A DNA stretch of 64,000 bases from Bradysia coprophila (taxonomy: Eukaryota; Arthropoda; Insecta; Diptera; Sciaridae), in NCBI RefSeq assembly GCF_014529535.1, contig NC_050738.1, positions 6,862,140 to 6,926,139 on the forward strand. The letters run 5' to 3'. Of the stretch, positions 8,690 to 21,000 are shown piece by piece. The translations under genes were made by a program, and so were the position numbers. Each line of letters starts with the position of its first letter. The first letter of the stretch is position 1. Under the pieces are notes generated by a model. That model did not search any database and was not told where the DNA came from. It was given only the letters and a program-made list of their open reading frames with translations.

Positions 8690-11230
8690 GCTACTTCTGT
8701 TCAAAAGAAGGAGGCAACACTTACACCATTAGGTGTGACTCGATCAATGCCTTTAAACCTAAGGACGTGCTGAACTGCATTGCTAGTACAGGAAGGGTCT
8801 GAATAATATATACGATTGCATTTAAAGGTCAAAACACATTACTAATTGTCACAACAGAATACCAGAGTCCATGCCAGTTTCCCAGGCCCAGACTGGTCCT
8901 ATGGGCATTCGGGCAATGTCTAAAAGACTTTTTAGATTTTGTATGGATAAAGGACATTGATGAGCCTTTCACAAAATTTCTTCATTCAATGTCCGAAGGG
9001 CTTTTTCGAGCCAGTTCGGCCCTGCAGTTTTCGAGTTTTCACTCCTAAAACATTTATTTCCGTATATAATGTGTTTTTGGTCTACTGAGGGAATACTGAA
9101 AGTCAGCGTATGAAAACTGTATTCTGTGTTGACAGTAAATGGAAATGTGTTTTTATCTCAACAGTCGCCACAATGGACTCAAACGGTAGGCCCCGTACAC
9201 TCTTTTTTAGCAAGAAGTGTCAAATGAAAAAAAACCGTTGGAAATACCTTTGAAAATATTTGAAAAATAGAAAATCCTTATTGAAATACTAGAAAGTCCT
9301 CAAAACTTAAAAATATAATCCCTAAAAATCAATCGAAATTCTTTAAAATCCAGCAAAACAGTAAAGATAAAGATCCTGTTCAAATCCTCAGAGGACTTCC
9401 ATTTAGAAAAACCTTTGTCACCCAAATTTAATGTCCGCTCTTCCAATTTTACTAAAGTTGGGAACAACGATATTTACTGCATTAGTGAAAAAACCATACA
9501 TCCACTCAGTTTAATGCAGTATGATAGATACTTCTCAGCTAGCACAAAAACCACTGACTAGCGCCATCTACACTTAAACACACGAAACACCTAAAGCTTT
9601 AGTGAAATATACTGCGAAAGTTGTTTATATTTTATTTAGAAAAACCGCTCCTTATCTTTGTAATTTGATGAATAAATATTTCAGGTGACCTTAATATTAT
9701 TGCTGTTTCATATTTTGTCAACTGAATAAATTCAGCGTTGCATCACATCGAAATAATTATCAACTCATATAGATGGAAGTCTTACAATTTTCAACTTCTT
9801 ACTCCGGCTGAATTTTCAAATTCATTTATGTCTTAACGGAGCCGGGGTAGTACAAAATAGCCATTTATCAGTTGAAAAAAGTTTGAATTAAACATTAATC
9901 GATTGTCAAGAGTAAAGACTCATCAGCTGGACCAAAATACAAACCACCTCTGTAATATACGGTGTCTTCGCTGAACTGATATGTCTTATGTGCGTGCACA
10001 GGTGACGTCACCGAAAGCAAAGACACTATGCGGAACTTCTTTTTAGACTGTTTTCTATACAAAATGTTTGCGTTGGAGTAAAAATCTGCATATTTTTGGA
10101 TAGACACGACTAATTCTAATTTAAAAATTGAATAGTTAGGCTTACTAATGTAGATGCCCTAAACAACATATGAACAAATAAAACACGTATTCGTTGTCAA
10201 ACAAACAGCTGATTATTTTAAGGTAATACGTAGATAAGGTACGTCGAAATTCACTTATACATTTAAACAATTTAGTCGTTTTTGTGAGGATATTAGAGTG
10301 ACTTATCATGCACATGAGATAAGTTCAACAAGCAAATTATTCGGCCAGTTTATTTAGTTAGTGTACGAAAGTGCTTGTATAGTGAAAGTAAAGTAGGTAC
10401 AAATTCTACGTGACACAAAACCTTTTGAAATTTGTATATATTCGAGTGGGTAATGTCCGTGAAAATTATTATGACAAATTTGTATCCACAAATTAGTGTG
10501 AAAAACCGGTTGTTGTGAAACTGAAGAAGTGTCGGATAATAAATACTCAGACGTTGGTCGAGGACATTTAGTGTTAAACTTGCAAACAATTTTGCTGTAA
10601 GGTGTGCAGAGAGTACCGCATTTTTGTTTTGATTTTTGAAATCAAATTTTACAAAAACTAGGTCCCACCTTTTGGGCGGGTCAGGTCCCTTGACTGACAA
10701 TTTTTTCAATATATTTTTGACCAATTTCATTGTTGAACTTCCGAAGCATCACTGATAAAAATGCCTACATTTAATATATCGATTACTCTAAACATGACAA
10801 CGAAATTTGACAGAAAAAGTTCTTCAAATAAACCTTCGAAGACCGAATGATCTTTGAGTTCTCATTTTTCTTATAAATTTGCAGAAAGATTTTCAATCAA
10901 CCACACAAATCGTAAATAAAATGCGACTCGTGTGATTTACGGCCCTCGCTTCGCTCTGGCCGCAAACTTCCCACTCGTATGAGCTATCTATTATTCTGTT
11001 TGATTGCCATTTTGTCGAATTTAATCAGAGTAGATGCGAAGTTTTACAAATGTGGAACGATGAGACAACTCTTTCACTTTGGTAAAAATTTAAAAAAAAA
11101 ACGATAGATGTTCTTCTCTTACAGTTTTGTACAAAAAGGAAGTCCCCCGATATTTTACAAAACCGTCACTCGTGAATAAAATGTGGATGGTAATAAACGA
11201 CCGATAAATTAATTTTTTTTTTCGTTTCTT
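8690..11230. other. non-coding stretch
   Basis: No protein-like frame or RNA gene was found. The block around 10925-11060 (ACTCGT-rich with a CCCTCGCTTCGCTC core) is partly repeated at 11580-11660. Confidence 0.4.
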
Positions 11231-11261
11231 CACTTTTGTCGATTCAGAAAACGACAAAAGT
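11231..11261. repeat. short perfect hairpin
   Basis: CACTTTTGTCG and CGACAAAAGTG flank ten bases. It lies directly before the 53-bp tandem repeat. Confidence 0.6.
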
Positions 11262-11270
11262 GAGGGATTG

Positions 11271-11430
11271 ACAAAACGTCTTTAAGTTACATTTCGTAGA
11301 AGGATGAATTTCCCTAGGAACGAACAAAACGTCTTTAAGTTACATTTTGTAAAAGGATGAATTCCCTTGGAACGAACAAAACGCCTTCTCGTTACATTTT
11401 GTAAAAGGATGAATTCGCTAGGAAATCGAC
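11271..11430 (+). repeat. 53-bp tandem repeat, three copies
   Basis: Three adjacent copies begin ACAAAACG at 11271, 11324 and 11376. Each contains GTTACATTT(T/C)GTA and AAGGATGAATT and ends near AGGAA. Copy 3 is the most diverged. Confidence 0.8.
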
Positions 11431-11841
11431 AAAGAGTGAAGCAAAGACAATTTTTTTTTACTTTTTACTGATTTCTTGAAGAGGTGCCAGCGACATGTAC
11501 CACATTTCTATCGGTATTTTATTATTTTTTATCGGTAAAATTGAATTTTTCTGTTGGTCGAATATAATATCCCATAAAATTATTACGACTCGTGAAACTT
11601 TCCACTCGTATGGGAGTTGTAACATATTTTGTTTGATTGTTGGAATAATGAATTTAAAAAAAATATTCAGAAATTTGTTGAGAATGACTTATATCTTATA
11701 TTGCCTACAAAGAATGATGGTTACATTTAACGTTTTTCATAAAATTTCCTACACTTTTCAATCATAGTATAGTGTGCTCATGAAATTTTTGCCGTAAGAC
11801 CTTGAGTAAAAAAACATCTTTCTTTGGTAGTAGACGCATTA

Positions 11842-12811
11842 AATTTGTTAGTCAACTATCAAGTTGTTAATCAACTATCAAATTTGATAGTCAACTATCA
11901 AGTTGTTAGTCAACTATCAAGTTGTTAGTCAACTATCAAATTTGATAGTCAACTATCAAATCTGATAGTCAACTATCAAATTTGATAGTCAACTATCAAG
12001 TTGTTAGTCAACTATCAAATTTGATAGTCAATTTTCAAGTCGTTAGTCAACTATCAAGTTGATAGTCAACTATCAAGTTGATAGTCAACTATCAAATTTG
12101 ATAGTCAACTATCAAGTTGATAGTCAACTATCAAATTTGATAGTCAACTATCAAGTTGATAGTCAACTATCAAGTTGATAGTCAACTATCAAGTTGATAG
12201 TCAACTATCAAGTTGATAGTCAACTATCAAGTTGATAGTCAACTATCAAGTTGATAGTCAACTATCAAGTTGATAGTCAACTATCAAGTTGATAGTCAAC
12301 TATCAAGTTGATAGTCAACTATCAAATTTGATAGTCAACTATCAAGTTGATAGTCAACTATCAAGTTGATAGTCAACTATCAAATTTGATAGTTGACTAT
12401 CAACTTGATAGTTGACTATCAACTTGATAGTTGACTATCAACTTGATAGTTGACTATCAACTTGATAGTTGACTATCAACTTGATAGTTGACTATCAACT
12501 TGATAGTTGACTATCAACTTGATAGTTGACTATCAACTTGATAGTTGACTATCAACTTGATAGTTGACTATCAACTTGATAGTTGACTATCAACTTGATA
12601 GTTGACTATCAACTTGATAGTTGACTATCAACTTGATAGTTGACTATCAACTTGATAGTTGACTATCAACTTGATAGTTGACTATCAACTTGATAGTTGA
12701 CTATCAACTTGATAGTTGACTATCAACTTGATAGTTGACTATCAACTTGATAGTTGACTATCAAATTTGACATTGACTATCAAATTTGATATTGACTATC
12801 AAATTTGATAA
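11842..12811. repeat. 19-bp palindromic satellite array, head-to-head
   Basis: The array consists of a 19-bp unit whose 18-bp core TTGATAGTCAACTATCAA is a palindrome except for its two central bases. In the left part (11842-12384, roughly 28 units) the centre reads CA and the spacer is G. In the right part (12385-12811, roughly 22 units) the centre reads TG and the spacer is C, so the units are exact reverse complements. The switch is at the self-complementary CAAATTTG at 12381-12388. Units in the middle are almost identical and edge units are diverged (GTTAGTC and ATTGACT variants). A 20-bp variant with CAAATTTG instead of CAAGTTG is interspersed on the left. The whole array can fold into one large cruciform or hairpin. 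Confidence 0.95.
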
Positions 12812-13798
12812 TTGGCTAGCAGGAGATGTTTACCGGTTCAAAGCTGGATATCGACTGATGGAATTGTTCTTTCCACTTATTAAATAAACTCTATCGAGAA
12901 CATACTTATACGATTTACACACACTACGCAACCAAATCAAATTTCATCAAAGTAATCTTTTTCGATTGAGGCTATAATCAACAGTGTAAAATCCTGTTTT
13001 TCCTGGATAGCTTCCAGATCCTTCGTCCCACATTGCCCATCTTCGAACTTAGCCTCGAGATTTTAATTCCACATATTTAAAAAAAAGATTCATCCAAATT
13101 GCTTGAGAATTACTCAAGTTATCGTGCCTTCAACGATTTTTTGTCACCCACATTTAACGTTTTTCATACCATTTCATACATTTTCAATCATAGTGAACTT
13201 TTTTGTCACCCACATATTTCGGTATTTTCTGGTGTAAGACCCTGACTTTCAGTCAAGGGAATAATTATTTTAAACACAAAAGGTAGCTTTTTAATCCGTT
13301 TTGCTATTGTTTGAAACACCTGTGATAAAGATCAATTTCAACCTTGAAAACAAAATTATCGTGATTTGTCATTAAAATTTTACACTTTACGAGTAAGGTT
13401 CAATGTCCGACTATTCGTTAAAGCAATAAAGATTAGATATTAAACTCGGTCAATTTTCTTTTCGTTCGATTATTTTGTTTCGATCTTGTTCATTTCTTGA
13501 CTATACTTCGTTAAACATTTACAAAATTCGTAGATCAAGGACTTACTCCGATGTGAATTGTCTATTAAGTTTTGGAATTAAAATAGAAGAAGCTGTAAAG
13601 GTAACTTTTTTGGAATTAAAATTTAATCCCTAAAGAATTACTTCCATTACATTTACAACTGGTCAAATTATTGTTTTTTCGATGTGTCGATATTCTCTCC
13701 GTGTACGGTGCCTTTCAGATTCGTCTCTTTTCTATCATAAAAAGCACATTGTCTGTCTCAGATGACGTGAAACAACCTACTTAGAACTATATCTGAGT
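12812..13798. other. non-coding stretch
   Basis: No gene or clear repeat was seen, apart from two similar short blocks around 11730 and 13150 (TTTAACGTTTTTCATA followed by an ACA-rich segment). Confidence 0.4.
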
Positions 13799-14575
13799 CA
13801 GGGCTTATTATTTGGGAGTCGATTTTGGGAATATTTAGGAATCAAACCCAAAGAAAAAAAAAAATTCACCAAAAATTTTTGGTTTTTGATTCAACCAGAT
13901 GACTTCGGAATAGTAAATAAACATTCGACCACTGTTGCGATCTGAGAGAAAATTTAAATACGTCCTTCGACGTTTTGCATTAGTATGCAGTTCAAAAATA
14001 CCATTTCTCATCAGGCCATGGCGACAGCGACAGTGGTACTCGATACAATGCTCTAAGACCACTATACCGATTTGCGCACGAACAAGTCTAGCGAATCATA
14101 GTCAAAATGAAATTCCAACTAATCACCTTTGCTAACTCGTGGCCAGTCAGTGGTTTCTTTACCAAAAGCCACCACTTGAGTGGATCTAAGCAAAGGTTTG
14201 CACATGAACGTGAACAATTCAACCACATATAATTGATGGCTTAGTCGTCTGGTGGTTAAAAATTCAACAAATGTAGATACATTGCACCTAGTATCTATAG
14301 AAGAATCAACAAAAGTCGCATATGTGTGGCTTTTTATGAAGGTTTGATTTTTTTTTTCATTTGTTAACGTTCAAACATATCTGCAAACCTTTGCTTTGTT
14401 CGGAATAGCGAAAGTGGTATCTCTTCAGTTACTTTACATCGTCTACTCATCTACAACTATTTCTGTACTCTACCGATAAAAATACACTTCCAGTGTGGAA
14501 TAATTGAAATTTATTGTGAATTTTTCAGAATTTTCGGTAATTTTTGGAATTGATTCCCAAATAATAGGCCTTACT
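13799..14575. mobile_element. inverted-repeat element with TTATTATTTGGG ends
   Basis: The left end GGGCTTATTATTTGGGA and the right end TCCCAAATAATAGGCC are inverted copies, with about 37 bp of imperfect similarity. The interior holds a second inverted repeat. No target duplication was found and no transposase frame is present. It is probably a non-autonomous DNA transposon. Confidence 0.5.
14169..14433. repeat. internal fold-back repeat
   Basis: Arms at 14169-14218 and about 14363-14433 share AGCAAAGGTTTGCA and its complement, plus CCACTT and AAGTGG blocks. It is nested within 13799-14575. Confidence 0.5.
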
Positions 14576-15042
14576 TAAACTTAGTCCTACTCAAGGCGAT
14601 TGAGTAAGCTTAGGAACACCTGAATTTGACCCGATGCTACTTGCCGTAAAATGTCTCAGTTTTTGTGTAGTTCATGCAAAAGCATACCTTTATGAGCGTT
14701 CGGCCAGGCTTCTAACAAAATAAAACTTGTATTCAAACTGATAGAAACATTTCATATTTCGTTTACTATTAAGGACATAATAGAACTTTCGCTTGAAATA
14801 CGTAGATGGCACCGTTATTTGTCATGACAATGTCGAGATAAGAGACAGAAATAAGTGGTTCTGAACTACACATAAACGAATTTCACGATCATGGCCAAAA
14901 TGTACTTAGAAGTGTAAAACTTCCACTTGCCTTTTTCTCTGTTCTTAAACACAGAGCTTTAAAATTGCTTAAGTTCTAAAATAGTTTGTAAATTAGCACT
15001 GAAATCTATGACACAAACCATTGACAATTTATATCCTTTCAG

Positions 15043-18000
15043 ATGCTACTACACAAGCCATCTATGTACAACCACCAAAAACATCTAGCGTATACGCTTA
15101 CCATTGCTACATCCATAATAATAGCATTTTCGCATTGCGATGCCAGCGATCTCTCTGTTACTATACCCAACATTGGTACATTACTATACTCGTCGACAAC
15201 GAGCGCGTGGAGTTCGAATATTATTTTCCAATTTCAAGGTGTACGATTCGCTGAGTCTCCAACTGGCAGTAGACGGTTTAAGGTAAAATAACTTCTTTGT
15301 CGAATGAGTTCACTAATTCATCAACCTCTTAGGCTCCAGTACCAGCACTAGGACGAAGTGAAACTCAAGATGTTCAAGAGAAACATGGACAATGCCCTAC
15401 GATAGCAAGTGTTGCGAATATGACGTTAGATGAAATGACCTTAGCCGAAGATTGTCTACATTTGTCCATTTATACAAGAAATGTACGGTGGTGCGGAGTG
15501 CATTTACCTTTCAAACGAATGTCGTGAATCAAATTTGTTCCTTTCAGTTATCGGGTAATCAGCCAGTCATGGTTTACTTGCATGGTGGCTCGCTGTACGA
15601 AGGAGCCGCATTTCACCATCCACCAAACTATCTCTTAGAAAAAGATGTTGTCCTAGTCGTTCCTCAATATCGTCTTGGCCCTCTAGGGTTTTTGTCGACT
15701 GACTCAGATGACATACCCGGAAACGTTGGATTAATGGATGTTATACTAGCACTCGAATGGGTGCAAAAGCACATAGTACACTTCGGAGGATCAAAAGATT
15801 CAGTCACTTTGTTCGGGCAATCTGCAGGAGCAGGATTGATTGTATCGCTATTGTTCAGTCCAGCCACTCCACCAGATCTTTTCCATAGAGTAATTTTGCA
15901 ATCGGCGCCTGCTCTTAATACCTACGGTGTCGATAGTAATGCCAAAGATAATACAAAAGATATAGCACGGCTCGCAGGCTGTCGTAGTACGGAAACAGTT
16001 CAAGATCTCAATGACTGTTTCATGACCATGGATGTAAAGACTATGCTGACAGCATTCATTGATCATGTCGTAAGTCAACAATTGTGTTCCATTTTTCGAC
16101 ATTCGTTTCTGAAGAATCAAAGTGTATTGCAGGTGGATAAAGGATCCGATAACATGGCATTGTATGGAGGTGCCAAATTAACGTATGGTCCAACTAACCA
16201 AATGTTCCCTGTGCTTCCAAGCGAATCAAGTCAAAATGCCGCTTATCGAAACATTTCTATTGTGGCTGGGCTAACTAAACATGACGGTTCTTTCCTGCTT
16301 AACAGTAACAAATGATGCTTCTGTTAAGCAAGAAGTAAATGTTTTCAAAATTGTACTTTCTTGCAGCTCTCTATGATTTACTAACATCAGAAGAATTATC
16401 AAGTCATGAATATCTGTCCAACAATTTAATCGAACGAGTGAATCGGTTTATGGGTAAGTTCACAGATGAAAATATGGACCTAGATCTAAATCTTTTTGGG
16501 ATTAACAGTACGCGACCGAATCTTTTTTAGAATTTAAAGTTAATCCCCTCAGGGATTACTTGAACTTATCCCCAAATAATTAATCCCAAGAGAAATTAAA
16601 TTTTAATCTTTGAGGCCGTAAAGTTTGACGCTTGTTTACTATGCGTTGAAACGAAAATCTCATTTTAATCTGATCAAAATCTTATTTGTAGTCCAATAAA
16701 AAAAATTCTAACTCTTCCAACTTTCACTTCAGAAGAAAAAAAAATTAAAAAAAAGATTTTTTTTTCGGATATTGTGTGATACTACAGTTTTTAGCTAAAC
16801 GTCTGATATGAGAAGCAGCTTTTTAGTGAATCTGGAATGAGAAATGTTTTTATTAAACAGAAATTATTTTTTTAAATTTACCTGACGAGATTTGAAACCG
16901 GGACCTCCTGCACTTCAGTCTACGATCTTACCACTGCACACTGCTGCAATTTGTTCTTAATCCCAACGTGGCTTATTGTGAACCGTTGTTTCAAAGAAAC
17001 TAATTCCTCGTGGGATTAAAATGCAAATCGCCAGATGGCAAGATCGTCACTTTAAACCTCGATATTTTTTCATGATTTTCATTTTTATATTCTTCTGTAG
17101 TTTCCTTACTTTATAAGTATAATGTCTGTTTTCCCATAGTAATGTGAAATAGTTCGCTGCTAAAATTGGCATTACTGCCATTTTCAATCTAGAATTTCTC
17201 TATAATATCTTTAACCATATCCATATTAACTGGTAGTATCTTTACAAACCGACTTAAAATTTCTATTCTGAGCCTGGTATTGTTAGGCAGAATTAACCAT
17301 CGGTAGTACCATTGAAACATTTTAACACCAAATAAATGTCCGTTTCAATTCACACCGTAAGTGTGCCTAAAATTTGAATTTCAAGTGAACGAGTCGATGA
17401 AAAAGTGAACCGAAAAATACATTTCAACGCATCTTTGTATGGCAATTACGCTGCGTTAGAAAGACTTGCGTTAGAAAAATTTTGAATTTCGACCGCACTT
17501 AAGGCGTGAATTAATGTTTCTCACATAACCATATCTTGTTCGTAAATCGTGTTCGAACTAAATTAACACAAAAGTGTGATATCAAGACGATTACATTATC
17601 AGGGCGGCATGTGATTTTTCTTCAGAAAATAGTTAAAAAGTGATCAAATTTACCGAAAATAGTTGGTTTTCTCACTATGAATTGATTTACTAAAAGTGAC
17701 CAAATAGTGAGAAAAACCAACTCTAAATCGCCATTTTATACTAAGAAAAAGTAAAGTAACACCTTAGCGCTTGTTGGCAACGTGCGGGAGGTTTAAAAAT
17801 CTTGGAAAAGGAGCACGAAATTCGATTTATTGATTACTTTATTGAGACAAAACCTTTTACTGGATTACAAAGTGTGATTGGGACATCTGAAAATAATAAG
17901 AACCGTAGTTTTGGCGGTTGGAAGGCCCGAAGAACTTATGGTTATCTGATTACTTGTTTTTGTCCCTTAAACTGAAATGACTCAAAATGAAATATATTTT

Positions 18001-21000
18001 TTACAAACGTTTTTTAGAGTAAAAGAACTCCATCTGATATATTTAAGACCTAACAGCACATGTTTAAACAGACTCTGTTATTAAATCGTGGATATCCGAA
18101 TGTACCATAAAGGAAGGTGATTAAAAATTTAGAATTGTTTATAGACTTACGGACAGCCTTTTAGGAAAAATAAAATACTGGAGTTATTTCCCGTTTACCT
18201 CATCGATTATGGAAACTAGCTGAGCGATTGCTAACATTGTTTACCTTTGCTTGATTCAAGTAGTACATTACTTACCAATGTAACAAATGCTGGAATTGGC
18301 ACTGCTGTGTGAATTTTGGCGATCGAGTTGTAGTCCAGGATGGTAAACACACAAGAATTGCCATTTCCACCATTTGTTCCATTACCAAGTAAGATATTTT
18401 ACTCAAAAACTTGAGGTTAAGTTTCGCCACAGTGAAATAAAGTTAACTTTAATGTCTTTTTCGTTAAATACTAACAATTGAATTTATTTCGAAAAATCGC
18501 ATCAGCTGAGGGTTTTCCAGGAGATGACTTTCTCCATTCCAGCACATTCACCCTATTTTTGGACCTTGCCAATACAAAAACTTAAACTAATTTGAATTTT
18601 TAATTCCAGTGCTTTCTATTACTGCATAGGGAGCTGAAATACATTTCGAATGAACTTTTACAGGCAAACTTTTGAGCTGACTTCGTCTATAGATACGATA
18701 TTTTCATAGGCGAAACTACATCTTAACATTTTTGTTCGTCAATTCTTTTATTGATTGAATGTCGTATAGGAACCTCTAGATTGCGTGCAGAATGAAACCT
18801 TTGCAGAAGAATCTGTAGGATACTGGTCCCAGAATACAGCTACCTGCGGCTACTTTATTGTTTGAATGTCGTATACCTCTACATTGCGTGTAGAATGAAA
18901 CCTTTGCAGAAGCATCTGTAGGATACTGGTCTCAGAATACAGCTACCTGCGGCTATTTTCTCTTCAACTAAAAAAGATTCTCTGCGAATTTTAGAGGGAT
19001 AAGTGGACTACTGTGGTTTCGTGTACGTCTTAAAAAACCGAGGTACCGTAATACTTAGGAAAATCGGAAAATTTTTTGACGTCTTTTTGCAATAAATATT
19101 AAGTTGGAATAAGAAATTGTTCCGATTTTTCAATATTTCTTTCAAAATAGTTGGAAATAGTGATAAAAGTAAAAAATTCAGGAAAAAGTAGGTCACTATC
19201 GCTTCTTTTAAAAACAGTCGGAATTAGTGAGAAAAGTAAGTCACATGCCGCCCTGCATTATAGACGGAAAATTCTAAGCAGCAGTATCATCGTTCAATCC
19301 TCAATATTATTGTTTAGTCCTACTTTTAATTCCTGAAAGAATTACATTTTTTCAATTTCTGGCGAAGATTAAAAATCTAATCCCGAAACATACAAATTTC
19401 AACGTGATAATTAATCTTCACATCTTACAACCCTACAGAGACCAGATTATCATCAATTTTGCGAAAATTATTATTCTGTCCACTGAAGTTCGTTGAGAGG
19501 ATGGTATTTTCCTCTTAATGTTTGTTTTCTCACGGTGAAGAAAGAGAGCGTTGAGAAACAAGCTATTTTCCTAATTAGTTTTGAAATATCGTGACTTCGT
19601 CGCGTATTTTCAACGTAGTTTTGTTCCTAACTTATTGCTAAAGTCTTTTGTCTAGCGAATTTGATTCCGAAACTCGCGTATCGACCTGCGGTCTCAAGTG
19701 TCAATACACATTGTGTGCCTAAAAGCATTTATTACCGAGTTGTACACAACGTTTTTCTCAAAAATTACAATAAGAATTTCACTTTCTAGTAATTTCGGTC
19801 CTCCGCATAACTATTTTGTCGTCTGATATGTCATGTTTTTCAAAAAGTTGAAAAGTCCAGCTTTTGTGTTGACTTTGTTGATCCGAGGTGAAGAAGCGGA
19901 GGTCAATAAACAGACAAAATTGTGACTTTTCATAACCAATGTTCTCGTTTTACCTAGGTGTGTAATAAACCACTTTCGACCCTAGGGAAAACAAAGCATG
20001 TTAATAACTATTGCATTTTACTCAAAATTTAAATTAAAACTAAAAAGATAAAAAAATAGTTTTCGTGTGAATTTTGTTCATTCAATTTTACATGAAAAGT
20101 ACGGTTTTCGACGCATGTAAAACTTAATATAAAACCGTACTTTTCGTGTTCCAACACGGCAGAGTAAAATAAACCAGGCAGGAGCGGTTCATTTTCGAAA
20201 CGTCAAATAAGGGACCTAATACACTGGATGGAAATGAACTCAAATGAACACTGACAGAAATTGAAACATTTTGTTCGCAAAAAATATAGGGCTACTAGAT
20301 TATTCAGGTCCCTTGTCAAACGTCCCCTCCTGCCTGGTTAACTTTACTCTGCCGTGGTTCCAAGCACTACTTTCGACGCCCTCAGCATGTAAAATCCATT
20401 ACAAAACTCAGGTCAAAAATAAAAAGTCTCGTTTTCGTGTGTTTATTGACCTCGGCTATGTCGATCAACAAAATTCACACGAAAACTCTACTTTTCATCT
20501 TTTTATCCCTAATCGTGTAATAGTACATTGTACAATGTCTTGCTGGGACTTTTTTGTTAAGGGTTGTGAGGAGGTTGTGTTTCGAGCCGAAGGCGACATC
20601 CCACACGCCTCAACAAAAAAAAATCCCTGCAAGACAGTACAGTACTTTGTTAACTTGTGACCAGAAAATCCGAAAAGCTGGTTTTCAGCGAGATAGTAAT
20701 GACCAAGGTTGCGATCGCTAACGATTTTTATTAGCGACGCTAACGCTAACGCTAATTTCGAAAAATGTTAGCGTCGCTAAACTTATTCGCTAACAGAAAA
20801 AAAGTTAGCGAGCTAGTAGCGGCCGCTAATAGCGATCGCTAATGTTTCGCTAAAAGATCTTGTGAATAAAAGATTTTTTAATTTATAAATTTTTTAACAC
20901 TTTTCATCATGCTGAACATGACGAAATCTAAAAAAAATTTAAATATTGTTTTTGATGAATTTTGATTGAGGAAAATTTATTAGATTTGATGATTACGAAG

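Noticed and set aside
10350..10730. Minus-strand frame of 126 codons
   Set aside because: Low-complexity hydrophobic and Phe/Lys-rich composition, typical of translated AT-rich DNA, and no splice sites.
11842..12811. CRISPR-like array
   Set aside because: The short repeats have no unique spacers, the unit is a 19-bp tandem satellite, and the DNA is from an animal.
15452..15547. Start of the esterase at an ATG-like codon in this segment
   Set aside because: It is intron 2 sequence, read through because it has no stop. A consensus donor and TTTCAG acceptor, and the family alignment, place the exon start at 15548.
16878..16950. Functional tRNA gene on the minus strand
   Set aside because: Box A and B are present, but I could not draw a complete cloverleaf with acceptor and anticodon stems.
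20271..20660. Plus-strand frame of 129 codons
   Set aside because: It crosses the end of a MITE, a dispersed repeat and a fold-back, so it cannot be one gene.
20700..20860. Repeated GCGATCGC and TAGCG words resembling a bacterial origin or binding array
   Set aside because: They are the subterminal part of a transposon with an 8-bp duplication; the matching cluster lies at its other end.
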